NCBI RefSeq assembly: GCF_018780585.1
Contig: NZ_JADMJL010000038.1
Coordinates: 108,679 to 172,678, forward strand
Reading direction: 5' to 3'
Length of the DNA stretch: 64,000 nt
DNA from: Methyloversatilis discipulorum
Lineage (GTDB): Bacteria > Pseudomonadota > Gammaproteobacteria > Burkholderiales > Rhodocyclaceae
The position numbers and the translations under genes were made by a program. Under the pieces are notes generated by a model. That model had not been told where the DNA came from. It worked only from the letters and a program-made list of their open reading frames with translations, and made no database searches. How positions within the stretch are numbered: position 1 is the first letter of the stretch; each line of letters starts with the position of its first letter. This document shows, piece by piece, positions 53,727-62,783 of this stretch.

Positions 53727-56006
53727 TCATGCGGCGACAAGCTGCCGGGCCAGTGCGACCTCGACGGAATCACCGTCCTGGTTCAGGACATCGAGCCCGG
53801 ATTCGGGCACGTCGCCCGAGGTGGACTGCGAGACCATGATCTTCTTGGCCATCAGCTCCAGGCAGGTCATCTGCGAGGAACCGGCGTAGCCGAGGTAGAT
53901 CACACGCACGGGCTGCTTCTGCCCGATGCGCCAGGAGCGGCGTGCCGCCTGCTGGAGCGAGTACACGTTGTAGCCCGACTGCATGAACACGATCGTCGGG
54001 AACTCCAACAGGTCCAGCCCCGTCTTGACCAACTCGGGGTTGGTGATGAGCACGTCGATGCCACGGTCCAGTTGCTCGGCGATCCAGTCTTCGCGGCGGC
54101 TGGCATCCACGCTCGCGCGCAGCACCGCCACCTTGAAGCCTTCCTGCTCCAGCAACACCTTCAGGCGCGACGTGGTGTCGCGCGTGCCGGTATAGACCGT
54201 GTAGGCCAGGACCTTGCGGCCCTGCGCCTTCTCCTCTTTGCAGATGTCGATCAGCTCACGCTCCTTGGGGCTGATCTCGAACTCGTTGAACTGAGCCGGG
54301 ACAAACGCCAAGGTGTTGCGCGTGCGCGGATGCACCACGGTCTCCGACCGGAAGCAGCAATCCGGCCAGGCCAGCAGCACGTTGAGGACCACACCCAGCA
54401 AGGTCGTATCGCGTCGCGCCAGAGCCTGTTTCAGCTCCGCGGTCAGCCGACCCGCCAGATCGCGGTAGGCCGCGGCTTGCGCCGTGTCCATCGCGACTTC
54501 ACGGAACTCCTCGTCATACGGCGGCAGGACGTTGCCACCGATGTCCTTGAGCTTGAGAAAGATCGTGAACGGCAGGATGCAGCGCAGCACGCCCTTGGGG
54601 CCAAACCCCGGGGCCTTGACCGTGCGCACCGATACCTTGGTGCCCTTGGCCGTCTTGTGCGCCGTGCCGGTGCTCTCGGAGTAGATGTCCTTCAACACCC
54701 CGTGATCGCGCATGAACGCCATCGCAGCCGAGGTCATGCTGCCGCTCGTGGTCGGGCGGTAGCCGTCTTCGATCATCCGCCCCGGAAGGGCTCGGAACAG
54801 CAGGTGGAACAGGTCGTCCCCGTAGCCGCCCATCAACGTGCCGGTCAGCAGCAAGGTCTTGCGAGCCTTCGCCGCCAGCACGCCCATGGCCTGGCCCTGG
54901 GCACTGCCCCCGTTCTTGTACTCATGTGCCTCATCGGCGATGAGCAGGTCGAACGTGCCTTGCGGCAGGTAGCGTTTGATGAACTCGGACGGCTGATAGC
55001 CGCCCTCGCCAAAGCCGAACTCCATGTTGGCCATCGCACGTTCCATGCGCGTGGCCTGACGGTCGGAAAACACCAGCTCGCCGTTGCCATCCATGAGGTT
55101 GATGAACTCATGGATGTTGTCGCCGAGCATCGACGCCAGGAACCCGTCACCGAACTTTTGCATCAGCTTCTGCGCGGTGACCTCTCCGATGGTCGGTATG
55201 CGCTTTAAGGCTTTGAGCACGGCCGAGGACTGGTCGCTGCCGGACAGACTGCGCGGGCGGATCAGTGTCCACAGGGGCGCGGCGCAGTGGCCGCACTTCC
55301 TGCGGCACTCCTCGGCTTGGAGCGCGATCGGGTTGACCGGCTCGCCGTCGAGGTCGGTGATGACCGTGCCGCAGTCCGGGCAGGCCGCCACGTCGCCGTG
55401 GCGGGTGCGCCGCGTGGTGAAGACAGGCTTCCAGTGAAAGCCCATCCGCATCCTGACGCGCCCCAGGACGAAGAACTCCTGGCCCGTGGGCTGCACGCCC
55501 AACTGCTCGCGCAGCTTGATGAGCTTGACGAGCGTATCCGGCCCGTTGAGTACCCACACCTTGGCACCGGCCACCGTCTCCTGGATCTCGCGCCGCCACT
55601 TGTAAACCAGGTGGGGCGGCGACAGCACCAGAGTGCGGCGATAGCCTTCGGCGTTGAGCACGGCGGCCGTGGCAATGCCGACGGTCGTCTTGCCGCAGCC
55701 CATCTCGCCATTGACGATCGCAGCACGTTCGCCACGGTCGATCAGCAGCTCGGCGGCGGCGTGGACGACTTCGGCCTGGGCTGGGAACAGCTTGCGCTTG
55801 AGGCTGGCGACCACCAGTTGCCGGTGCGCCTGCGGTTGGCCGGTATAGACCGGCGGATTAGCGCTGTTGAGGGCGTCGAGTAGTTCGTCGCCGAACTCGC
55901 CGACAAAATCCTGAAGGCTCAGGGTCAGAGGGGAAGATTCCGCGTCGAGCAGTTCGCCCTGTACGGGCGCGGATTCAGCGGCAGTGGTTTCGAGATCGAG
56001 GGACAT
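53727..56006 (-). CDS. SNF2-type helicase of the ICE
   Basis: A 759-residue superfamily 2 ATPase with Walker A GEMGCGKTTVG near residue 102 and DEAH box (IADEAHEYKNGG) near 357. Helicase C motifs follow (TNPELVKTGLDLLEFP, SLQQAARRSWRIGQKQP). A zinc-binding insert with CPDCG and CRRKCGHC lies at about 205-240. SNF2-type enzymes move along double-stranded DNA; relatives occur in ICE maintenance modules and in defence systems. It has a hairpin leader and a strong terminator. Confidence 0.87.
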   Translation of the reverse strand: MSLDLETTAAESAPVQGELLDAESSPLTLSLQDFVGEFGDELLDALNSANPPVYTGQPQAHRQLVVASLKRKLFPAQAEVVHAAAELLIDRGERAAIVNGEMGCGKTTVGIATAAVLNAEGYRRTLVLSPPHLVYKWRREIQETVAGAKVWVLNGPDTLVKLIKLREQLGVQPTGQEFFVLGRVRMRMGFHWKPVFTTRRTRHGDVAACPDCGTVITDLDGEPVNPIALQAEECRRKCGHCAAPLWTLIRPRSLSGSDQSSAVLKALKRIPTIGEVTAQKLMQKFGDGFLASMLGDNIHEFINLMDGNGELVFSDRQATRMERAMANMEFGFGEGGYQPSEFIKRYLPQGTFDLLIADEAHEYKNGGSAQGQAMGVLAAKARKTLLLTGTLMGGYGDDLFHLLFRALPGRMIEDGYRPTTSGSMTSAAMAFMRDHGVLKDIYSESTGTAHKTAKGTKVSVRTVKAPGFGPKGVLRCILPFTIFLKLKDIGGNVLPPYDEEFREVAMDTAQAAAYRDLAGRLTAELKQALARRDTTLLGVVLNVLLAWPDCCFRSETVVHPRTRNTLAFVPAQFNEFEISPKERELIDICKEEKAQGRKVLAYTVYTGTRDTTSRLKVLLEQEGFKVAVLRASVDASRREDWIAEQLDRGIDVLITNPELVKTGLDLLEFPTIVFMQSGYNVYSLQQAARRSWRIGQKQPVRVIYLGYAGSSQMTCLELMAKKIMVSQSTSGDVPESGLDVLNQDGDSVEVALARQLVAA

Positions 56007-56026
56007 GGTGATGCTCCAAAGAAAAA

Positions 56027-56074
56027 TGGGGCATGCACCACCCCCAGCGGGGCAATGGCATGCCCCGTGGTGGG
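56027..56074 (-). ncRNA. hairpin leader of the helicase gene
   Basis: GGGGCATGC and GCATGCCCC, or alternatively CACCAC and GTGGTG, can pair. Two mutually exclusive folds are possible. It shares the TTC(C)CACC..GGGG plan of the other leaders in this region. Confidence 0.45.
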
Positions 56075-56142
56075 AAGAGAATCGACGCGTGGCTGAGGGT
56101 GGTTGAAGGTGCTGGCCTGGGCGGCCCGCAGGTGAACCGTGC

Positions 56143-56448
56143 TCAGTCTTCGGACGGAAGCACGATGACGGTTGCGCAGCGCTGCGAATCGGTGACGATG
56201 CGAATGGCGAGCCCCGGATGGATCACGTAGTGCGATTCCAGCGACGCGCCCGATTGAAGCGCGCTGCTGTTCGTCTGCCATTGCTGGATGTTGACGTCGC
56301 CCCAGTCGCCACGGGTGTGGCGCCTGAAGTACGGGATCGGGTCCAGGCGACCCGCGCGGACCAGGCGGTCTACACCTCTGCTGAAGATGAGCGCCCCGAT
56401 GGGGAACGCCAGCCGCTGGCAGTAGGTTTCGATGCGATGCGATGCCAT
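56143..56448 (-). CDS. small ICE protein, paralogue of the next gene
   Basis: A 101-residue protein. The segment LVRAGRLDPIPYFRRHTRGDWGDVN matches LARRGLIDPLAYVQRHVRGDWGEID in the gene at 56538 (shared core HxRGDWG). The C-terminal RIVTDSQRCATVIVLP also matches. AAGGAGGAG precedes the ATG. Function is unknown. Confidence 0.75.
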   Translation of the reverse strand: MASHRIETYCQRLAFPIGALIFSRGVDRLVRAGRLDPIPYFRRHTRGDWGDVNIQQWQTNSSALQSGASLESHYVIHPGLAIRIVTDSQRCATVIVLPSED

Positions 56449-56537
56449 GGGCTCCTCCTTGATGAGTCATTGAGCCACGACACCCCTGCCGGAGTGAAGT
56501 GGCTCCGTCAGGTGGATGAGGATGACGATGTGGGGCC

Positions 56538-56858
56538 TCAGATCAGGTCCCGCTCTTCGGGAAGCTGGACCACCGTGGTCTGGTGGTCCTCGCTGGTCTT
56601 GACGATCAGCGCCAGGTCCGGCGTGATCCTGAACTGCGAGATCATTAGGTTGTCCTGTTGGATCGCCACGTCGTTGGCTTGGCGTGTGGCCTCATCGATC
56701 TCGCCCCAGTCCCCGCGCACATGGCGCTGGACATAGGCCAAGGGGTCGATCAGGCCTCGCCGGGCCAGCCAATGCACCTTCTCGCTCAACTTCAACGTAC
56801 TCGGTGCGAACAACGGTTGCTTGTGCGGCGCAGGCCGCTTGAACGGATTGGGGATCAT
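56538..56858 (-). CDS. small ICE protein, paralogue of the previous gene
   Basis: A 106-residue protein sharing the RHVRGDWGEID core and the TTVVQLPEE end with the gene at 56143. The ATG at 56858 with AGGAG upstream was chosen over a longer frame. The two probably arose by duplication. Function is unknown. Confidence 0.75.
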   Translation of the reverse strand: MIPNPFKRPAPHKQPLFAPSTLKLSEKVHWLARRGLIDPLAYVQRHVRGDWGEIDEATRQANDVAIQQDNLMISQFRITPDLALIVKTSEDHQTTVVQLPEERDLI

Positions 56859-56908
56859 GGTGTTTCTCCTTCGAGTTGGTACAGCAGGACGGCAGCGCGT
56901 CCGGTGGA

Positions 56909-58018
56909 TCAGCGAATGGTCAACACCTCGCCCCGTGTCGCGGAGCCAGGTGTCATGTCCCACGCGCGGATGACGGGAACGAACTTGTCGGTGAGGATGC
57001 GGGTCTCGGCGATGGAGCCGTCTTCGCGTTCGGTGAACTCCCGCTGGAGCGTCTTGTCCTTGTGGGTGTCACCTTTGACGACGAGCACGCGCCCGGTCTT
57101 GGAGCGCACAACCCCCGAGATCGCACCCGCGGCCAGAGCCAGGGCGAGATGCCAGCGGGACAAGGCCCGCGCCGGTGGACGCAGCGATTGCTGCGCAGCC
57201 CCCAGGTGCGTGTCCTGCGATGGCCACAAGCCTTGCAGCCTGCCAACCTCATCGGCGAACTGCTCGGGCTCCATCGTCACGCGGAAGAAATGCTCTGGCT
57301 CGGCCGGGCTGGCGGGGACGATGTACGGCAGGAACGGCCACTCGCTCGGCAGTTCCTCGGCTTCGACTTCGCCTTGCCCTACCTGCAACAGCAGATTGCG
57401 CACGGCCTTGACGCCATCGGGCACCTGCTCGCGCTGGCGCACCCGGCGTCCGAAGATCACCACCTGCTTGAACTGCGTCTCCACCGCTCGGTAGATGCGC
57501 AGGTCCGTGTAGTGGCGCGTCAGCCAGCCGACCAACTCCGCGTCGAGCACGTAGCCGGGGACGATGAAAACCAGCACGCCGCCGTATTGCAGCAGCGAGA
57601 GCGTGCGCTGGTAGAACAGCTTTTCAAGGCGGGCACGGCCCTGGCCCTGATAGCCGATGTTGCCGTTGACGTCCTTGGACAGGTCCCCATACGGCGGGTT
57701 GAGCCAGAGCAGCCCGAAGGACTGCTTGGAGACCATCGTGTCCATCAGGTCCGCGTGCAGGCAGTGATCGACCAGGCCGCGGGCATGGCGCGCCCGCTCC
57801 GCGTCGAACTCGACGGCGAACGCCTTTGCCTGCTCGCGCCCGAGGGCATGGGCGGCTTCGGCGATCGCCACGCCTTCGCCGGCGCAGGGATCGAGGATGC
57901 ACATCGGCCCGTCGCTGGGCATCAGTGCGTTGAGCGCTCTTTCGAGCGTGGGTTCGTCGGTCGGGAAATATCCGTTCTTGACGAAATTGCGGGCGAGCCG
58001 CGGGAACATGAGGGCCAT
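56909..58018 (-). CDS. adenine-specific methyltransferase-like protein (DUF6094)
   Basis: A 369-residue protein with a class I SAM-binding fold: motif I LDPCAGEGVAIAEAA and the catalytic motif WLNPPYGDL typical of N6-adenine DNA methyltransferases. It may modify ICE DNA against restriction or regulate it. The C-terminal half is specific to the ICE family. No restriction enzyme gene is beside it. Confidence 0.82.
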   Translation of the reverse strand: MALMFPRLARNFVKNGYFPTDEPTLERALNALMPSDGPMCILDPCAGEGVAIAEAAHALGREQAKAFAVEFDAERARHARGLVDHCLHADLMDTMVSKQSFGLLWLNPPYGDLSKDVNGNIGYQGQGRARLEKLFYQRTLSLLQYGGVLVFIVPGYVLDAELVGWLTRHYTDLRIYRAVETQFKQVVIFGRRVRQREQVPDGVKAVRNLLLQVGQGEVEAEELPSEWPFLPYIVPASPAEPEHFFRVTMEPEQFADEVGRLQGLWPSQDTHLGAAQQSLRPPARALSRWHLALALAAGAISGVVRSKTGRVLVVKGDTHKDKTLQREFTEREDGSIAETRILTDKFVPVIRAWDMTPGSATRGEVLTIR

Positions 58019-58082
58019 GGAAGTCTCCTGGTTGGCGGGGATGAAACACGGAAGTACGCCAAGGCGTGCCTCCGAGGGTGGG

Positions 58083-58730
58083 TCAAGCCGCTACCGCTTC
58101 CGGCGTCCAAATCTTGGCCGGATACGGATAGGCGGTGAGCGCGTCGCTGCGGATCAGGGAGCCGAGCGCCAGGGTCAGCGCCGGCACGTCGATGGCGAGC
58201 CGATGGCCTTCCAGCGGCCCGAGGGCGAACGGAAGGCGGGCCAGCATCTCGCGGGTTTGCAGCAGTTCCAGCACGGTCTCGCGCCAGTGATCGAGCAGCG
58301 GCAACGGGCAGGTGTCCCGCACCAGCATCCACAGGCGGTCAAGCCTGTGGGCGCTGTCGCGTGGCAGCAGTGCCAATGCGCTGGCGTTGGCCTTGTCGGG
58401 CTTGACGCAGCGCCGGTCGAACAGCCACACGTTGGACAGCGAGCCGAACAGCGTCCGCCGGTACGCGCGCGTGATGCGCTTTTCCAGGCGATCGACGTTG
58501 CCGATGAATACCGGGACGCTGCCGCCCTGGTCGGTGATGACGTGGAACTGGTCCAGTCCCTGCTCGTCGCGCCCGAGGGTCAGGCGAGCGAGGAACTGCT
58601 GGACGGCGGTGTCCCGCGCCCAGATGGACAGGAAGATCAGGTTGCCCTGGTCATCGCCGACGCAGGCGTCGGCCATCACGTCCGGGCATTCGTCGATGCG
58701 GTACAGCGTGGAAGAAGTGTTTGCGGGCAT
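58083..58730 (-). CDS. ICE accessory protein, 215 residues
   Basis: A soluble protein with an N-terminal alpha/beta part (GNLIFLSIWARDTAVQQFLA) and a helical C-terminal part (LDHWRETVLELLQTREMLAR). I do not recognise the family. It sits in the leftward accessory train and has a hairpin leader. Confidence 0.65.
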   Translation of the reverse strand: MPANTSSTLYRIDECPDVMADACVGDDQGNLIFLSIWARDTAVQQFLARLTLGRDEQGLDQFHVITDQGGSVPVFIGNVDRLEKRITRAYRRTLFGSLSNVWLFDRRCVKPDKANASALALLPRDSAHRLDRLWMLVRDTCPLPLLDHWRETVLELLQTREMLARLPFALGPLEGHRLAIDVPALTLALGSLIRSDALTAYPYPAKIWTPEAVAA

Positions 58731-58756
58731 GGTGGTGTCCTCGGATGAACGGGAAC

Positions 58757-58797
58757 AGCACCGCCCGCTGGGGCAAGTACTGCCCCAGGGGGTGGAA
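58757..58797 (-). ncRNA. hairpin leader upstream of the 215-residue protein gene
   Basis: CTGGGGCA (58768-58775) and TGCCCCAG (58781-58788) form a perfect 8-bp stem with a 5-base loop, flanked by CCACC-type sequence as in the other leaders. Confidence 0.5.
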
Positions 58798-58806
58798 GAA
58801 AACCGC

Positions 58807-59067
58807 TCAGTCCGGCTCGAACTGCCGGGTGTGCGGGTTGAAGTGAAGCGGCTCGTCCGCCGAAGTGATCGGCGTGAAGCCTTCCAGGTAGATGTTGTTG
58901 AGGTACTGGTCGCGGTAGGTCAGTGCCTGCCGTGCCTGGTCCTCGGTGAGGCCGTTGTCGATGAAGTACGCCAGCATTTCCTCGTCGGAGGACACTTCGT
59001 CGTTGGACAAACTCCCTTCAACGAGTGCCAGCAACGAGGGCGGAAGCGTTGCCAGGATCGGGTCCAT
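58807..59067 (-). CDS. small acidic ICE protein, 86 residues
   Basis: An acidic protein (MDPILATLPPSLLALVEG, DEEMLAYFIDNGLTEDQARQ) with predicted helices and no membrane segment. The ATG at 59067 follows a good ribosome binding site (AGGAGGAACC). Longer frames to the right are not supported. Function is unknown. Confidence 0.65.
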   Translation of the reverse strand: MDPILATLPPSLLALVEGSLSNDEVSSDEEMLAYFIDNGLTEDQARQALTYRDQYLNNIYLEGFTPITSADEPLHFNPHTRQFEPD

Positions 59068-59083
59068 GTCGGTTCCTCCTGGC

Positions 59084-59491
59084 TCAGGCCATCGACGCCG
59101 CGGCGGATGCCGCGGATGCCGTGGGTGTGCGCCGCCGGGCGTGGTAGGCGCGAACGCCTGCACGCCAGTCGGCGGACTGCTCCGGTGCGAGGTCCAGATA
59201 GGACAGCGGGCACGTGTAGTAGTACGGGTGCATGGACTCGTCCAAGGACTTGTAGCCCCACTGGCCGCCGCTTCGTTCAAGCAGATCGCAGCGGATGTAG
59301 CGCAGGGACTGGCCCGGTGCGAGATCACGATGCACGCCTTCGACCTTGGCGGTCACTTCGGCGACGGACCACAGCACGTTGCCGCGCAGGGTGTGAGCGA
59401 TGACCTTGACGCTGGCGCGCTCGGTCTCTTGCGGTGCGATCAGTTCCGCGATCAGTTCGGACCGCGATTGGTTTGAGAAATACCAGCCCAT
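59084..59491 (-). CDS. ICE accessory protein, 135 residues
   Basis: Starts MGWYFSNQSRSELIAELI, continues with a strand-rich middle (LWSVAEVTAKVEG, IRCDLLERSGGQWGYKSLDE) and a Tyr/Cys segment YYYTCPLSYLDLAP. Such proteins are frequent in ICE and plasmid accessory trains without known function. AGGAGG precedes the ATG at 59491. Confidence 0.68.
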   Translation of the reverse strand: MGWYFSNQSRSELIAELIAPQETERASVKVIAHTLRGNVLWSVAEVTAKVEGVHRDLAPGQSLRYIRCDLLERSGGQWGYKSLDESMHPYYYTCPLSYLDLAPEQSADWRAGVRAYHARRRTPTASAASAAASMA

Positions 59492-59520
59492 GAGAGGCCT
59501 CCTCGAAAAGTTGAGCTGAA

Positions 59521-59558
59521 GGCCTCCCCGTGGGGAAGAACCCCCAGCGGGTGATGGA
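59521..59558 (-). ncRNA. hairpin leader upstream of the 135-residue protein gene
   Basis: CCCC and GGGG tracts pair around a TTCTT-type loop in the leftward sense, after a CCATCACCC start. It shares the plan of the other leaders. Confidence 0.45.
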
Positions 59559-59595
59559 ATGCCGCATCTGCGGCGAAGGAACCTATGCGTCGCCC

Positions 59596-59937
59596 TCAAT
59601 CCCAGTCGTCATCGTCTCGATCACAACCGGCCGGGCAGTAGCCGAACTCGATCCCGTGCGAGCAATAGCCATGCTCCGCATTCCAGTCCTGGGTTTCCTG
59701 CCGTTCGGCAGGTGTTGCGTAGTCCCATTCCTGGGCCGCGATTTCGAGAGCCTGAGCACGTTGCTCATCCGGCAAACGATTGGCCTGTGCGTCGATCGCC
59801 GAACTGAAGAGCGTCACGTAGTGGTCGTAGGACAAGCCGCAACCGCGCTGGGCGTGTGCGGCGGCCGCTTTGCAAAGGTCCCGCCACGCGGGTTCATCCA
59901 GCGTTGAACGCGGGGTATCGCAAGCGATGGTGGACAT
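59596..59937 (-). CDS. ICE accessory protein with Cys-rich acidic tail, 113 residues
   Basis: A helical protein (EPAWRDLCKAAAAHAQRGC, YVTLFSSAIDAQANRLPDEQ) ending in HGYCSHGIEFGYCPAGCDRD plus a run of Asp. The three spaced Cys and two His near the end could bind zinc. No family recognised. A GGAGG lies before the ATG at 59937. Confidence 0.65.
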   Translation of the reverse strand: MSTIACDTPRSTLDEPAWRDLCKAAAAHAQRGCGLSYDHYVTLFSSAIDAQANRLPDEQRAQALEIAAQEWDYATPAERQETQDWNAEHGYCSHGIEFGYCPAGCDRDDDDWD

Positions 59938-59960
59938 GATGGAGACCTCCAGAAAATGGC

Positions 59961-60004
59961 CAGGGCCTCCCCCGCATGGGAAAGGAACCCCGGCGGGTGG
60001 ATGA
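59961..60004 (-). ncRNA. hairpin leader upstream of the 113-residue protein gene
   Basis: In leftward sense TTCATCCACCCGCC is followed by GGGG, a TTCC loop region and CCC/GGGGG tracts that can pair. Same plan as the radC leader. Confidence 0.45.
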
Positions 60005-60031
60005 AGAACACCGCGCATGCGGCGTCTGCGA

Positions 60032-60721
60032 TCACGCAGGTTTTGGTTCGGCCTGGCGGCTCCACTCCTGCGTCTTGAAGTCCAGCGCGTAGCCCAGCTC
60101 GCCCAGGCGGGCGATCTGCGCGCGCAGGGTGCGGCGGTCGATGGTCGAATCCAGTTTCACGGACTCGCCCAGCGGCCACAGCAGGCCGAAGAGCGCGGCG
60201 TCACCGTCTTCGGTGCTGCCGGGGGCAGCGGCCGTAGCAGGCGGTGGCGCATCCACGCCGAAGGGCGTGGTATCGACCAGCGGGTCCGCGGACGCCTGCA
60301 CGGGTGCGGGCTTGGCGGGCCTGGACGCTTTGGTGGGCTTGGCCGGCGTTGCCGCAGGCTGCGCCCCTTGCTCTTCATCGAGCGGATCGACGTCCTGGGT
60401 GGCGAAGCTGCGGGCTTCGTCGCGGCTGAGTTTGTCGATGCCGTTGAGCGTCATGCCGTCGAGGCTGGCACGGATCTCGAACCGCATGCCGCCGCCGACC
60501 GGATAGGACTTCGGGAAGATGTACCTGATGATGAATTCCCCGTCGTACTTGCCTTCGGGGTGCTGCTCCAGCTCCGGGTCTTTGACCTCGAAAGTACCGA
60601 GGTGCGTCGCGAGGCGGCCAACCGTGAACGGGCCGTTCTTGCCGCGGATGGTACGCAGCGTGAGCTGGCCGGGGACGACGATGGGCGCAACAGATTTCTC
60701 GGAAGCCGATGGGGTTGCCAT
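60032..60721 (-). CDS. DUF3275-family ICE protein
   Basis: A 229-residue protein. The N-terminal 110 residues (LTLRTIRGKNGPFTVGRLAT, KYDGEFIIRYIFPKSYPVGG) match DUF3275. A long Ala/Pro linker leads to a C-terminal helical part (DRRTLRAQIARLGELGYALD). Function is unknown but the family is almost confined to ICEs of this class. Confidence 0.8.
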   Translation of the reverse strand: MATPSASEKSVAPIVVPGQLTLRTIRGKNGPFTVGRLATHLGTFEVKDPELEQHPEGKYDGEFIIRYIFPKSYPVGGGMRFEIRASLDGMTLNGIDKLSRDEARSFATQDVDPLDEEQGAQPAATPAKPTKASRPAKPAPVQASADPLVDTTPFGVDAPPPATAAAPGSTEDGDAALFGLLWPLGESVKLDSTIDRRTLRAQIARLGELGYALDFKTQEWSRQAEPKPA

Positions 60722-60815
60722 GATGGTTCTCCTGATGATGAATGACGGGCCGCCGACGGCACCCGGTGGATGAGAGGAAATGGCCTCGCCCGAGGTGGGC
60801 GAGGTCCGCGTGGCA

Positions 60816-61643
60816 TCACGCCTTGAGCTGGCGCATGCCTTCGGCCAGCAGCCACAACGCCCGGTTCAGGCGCAGGTTCTGGTCGATGCCTTGCACCGGA
60901 CGGGTGCGCTGATTGCGGCCGTTGGCCGTGCGTCCGTTCAGGCCCCCTTTGACTAGGTTCTCCTGGACGCGGTTGAAGACGGCCCACAGGTCGTTCTTGC
61001 GGTCGTCCCATCGCCGAGGGGCCAGCAGTTGGCTCTCGGTGACAGGCGTGGACTTGGCCGGATCGTCGTACTTGAGTGCGAGCGCAGAGTTCGCAAAGAC
61101 CTCCGCTTCGCCCTCATCGAGGGTGATGGTGCGCATCGCATCGCGCGCGTTATGCACGCGCTCGAAACCTTCGAGGACTCCGTAGGCACCTTCGATCACC
61201 TGGCTGGCCACGTCGCCCTTGTGGGGAACGCGGATGTCTGCGGTGGTGTCACCGCAAACCAGGCCGTTGTGGCAGACGAACCGGAACATGCCGGCGAGCA
61301 TCTGATAGCTGCTCGTGCCGTCATGGCTGTTGAGCAGGATGATCTCGTTCGCCTCGTCGCCGTTGATCTGGCTTGCATGGCGAAGTCGGATGAGGTGCTT
61401 CGTGTACTCGCGCCGGTCTTCGTTGCGCACGCGCGTCTGACACACCATGAAGGGCTCGAAGCCCTCCTGGCGCAGCTTGGTCAGCACGGTCGAGGTCGGT
61501 ATGTAGGCATACCGATCGGACCGGCTCCCATGTGGAGCGTCGGCGAAGATCGACGGAACGACGGCACGAATGCGGTCGTCCGAGAGTGGGCGATCAGAGC
61601 GCAGGATCGGGGATTGCGGAGCAAAGCGGGATACCAGAGACAT
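60816..61643 (-). CDS. DUF932-family phage/plasmid-like protein
   Basis: A 275-residue protein with typical DUF932 parts: YAYIPTSTVLTKLRQEGFEP, HLIRLRHA, EIILLNSHDGTSSYQMLAG and FRFVCHNGLVCGDT. Members occur in ICEs, plasmids and phages; some are tied to CRISPR or anti-restriction contexts. The ATG at 61643 was chosen because sequence before it is not family-like. Confidence 0.83.
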   Translation of the reverse strand: MSLVSRFAPQSPILRSDRPLSDDRIRAVVPSIFADAPHGSRSDRYAYIPTSTVLTKLRQEGFEPFMVCQTRVRNEDRREYTKHLIRLRHASQINGDEANEIILLNSHDGTSSYQMLAGMFRFVCHNGLVCGDTTADIRVPHKGDVASQVIEGAYGVLEGFERVHNARDAMRTITLDEGEAEVFANSALALKYDDPAKSTPVTESQLLAPRRWDDRKNDLWAVFNRVQENLVKGGLNGRTANGRNQRTRPVQGIDQNLRLNRALWLLAEGMRQLKA

Positions 61644-61788
61644 GGCTGATCTCCTTTGAGAAATTCGACAACCGCGTGGCCGTGAGACCACGCGGAACTC
61701 GGGGGATGAAATGCGCAAGCACGCGTCCTGGGGACGCGGCGTACGTGGGGAGGAAAAGCGACAAGGCCCCGTGAGAGGCCGTGCCGGA

Positions 61789-62694
61789 TCAGAACGAAGC
61801 AGCCAATGCCGGCTCCTGCTCCTGGACTTGCGCCTCGGGCTCGCGCTCGGCGGGCTCGGTGGCCGTGTCGATGGCATCGTCGGCTTCGGACGCGGATGCG
61901 TCTTCGGCCGGCGGCGCCTCGGCTTGCGCCTGGCTCGTCGGATAGACCTGGGTGCCGTCGATCTTGATGAGACCGATGTGGACCAGCGTCGATTCCAGGC
62001 TGGCGGCCGGTTCCCCGGCGTGCTCACCCTTGGTGCGGATGTACGGATCGATCTTCATGTCGTTCAGACGGAAGGCGATCAGCACCTTGCGGTCACCCTC
62101 GACGGCCTGAACGCACCGGCGAACCAGGTGCTCGGCTTCCGGGGTGGCGACGATGGTGTCGAAGTACCGATACTCCGGTTCATCGACAGGCCCGGCCAGT
62201 GCCGCGACGGTGCAAGAGAGGAACGAGTCGCCAGCTTTTGGGGTGACGTCCTTCACACGATTGAGATAGCCGATGCCGCGGGTGATCAACTCGTGCTGCT
62301 CGATCGAAGCCAGTTCGGCCCGGTCGATCAGTTCGGCCTTGAGCAGTCGCGCCTTCAGAGACGCGGCGGCCTGGCCCTTGTGCTCACCCTTGTCGCGGAT
62401 GTACGCATCGCCCCACAGGTCACCGAGGCGAAAGCGCACCAGCGGGCGCTGCTTGGGATCGTCAACGCCGATGTAGCGCTGAACGAGCTTCTTGGCCTCG
62501 GCACCCGAGACCTTGACGTCGAAGTAGCGGTAGCTGGGGTCCCGGGCGGGGCCGACCAGCGCGGCGATGGTGCATGCCAGGAAAGGCTGCGCACGGCGGC
62601 CGCCCCGGACGGGCACTTCACGGACACGCTGGATGTAGCCGATGCCCGAGGTGTGGAGGTCGAAATACGATTTCTCGTTGGACGTGGTGTTCAT
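61789..62694 (-). CDS. DUF3577 (STY4534) ICE protein with internal duplication
   Basis: A 301-residue protein containing two related units: GIGYIQRVREVP..PFLACTIAALVGP..SYRYFDVKV and GIGYLNRVKDVT..SFLSCTVAALAGP..EYRYFDTIV. Each unit ends in an YIRxKGEHxGxxAASL motif. The usual family has one unit, so this is a duplicated form. The tail is acidic and low in complexity. DUF3577 is linked to ICE replication or maintenance. Both leader and structured RNA copy 2 lie upstream. Confidence 0.83.
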   Translation of the reverse strand: MNTTSNEKSYFDLHTSGIGYIQRVREVPVRGGRRAQPFLACTIAALVGPARDPSYRYFDVKVSGAEAKKLVQRYIGVDDPKQRPLVRFRLGDLWGDAYIRDKGEHKGQAAASLKARLLKAELIDRAELASIEQHELITRGIGYLNRVKDVTPKAGDSFLSCTVAALAGPVDEPEYRYFDTIVATPEAEHLVRRCVQAVEGDRKVLIAFRLNDMKIDPYIRTKGEHAGEPAASLESTLVHIGLIKIDGTQVYPTSQAQAEAPPAEDASASEADDAIDTATEPAEREPEAQVQEQEPALAASF

Positions 62695-62723
62695 GGTGAA
62701 TCTCCATTGGGATGAAGCGGAGA

Positions 62724-62774
62724 CACACCGGCCCACGCATGCGGGGAAGGTGCGTGACCCCGCGGTGGGTTGAT
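62724..62774 (-). ncRNA. hairpin leader of the DUF3577 gene
   Basis: CACGCA and TGCGTG, and alternatively GCGGGG and CCCCGC, can pair. It follows directly on structured RNA copy 2 in the leftward sense, as the radC leader follows copy 1. Confidence 0.45.
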
Positions 62775-62783
62775 AAGGCGAAA

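Noticed and set aside
61760..61788. Hairpin after the DUF3577 gene as terminator
   Set aside because: The stem GGCC/GGCC is short and the T-tract is interrupted.
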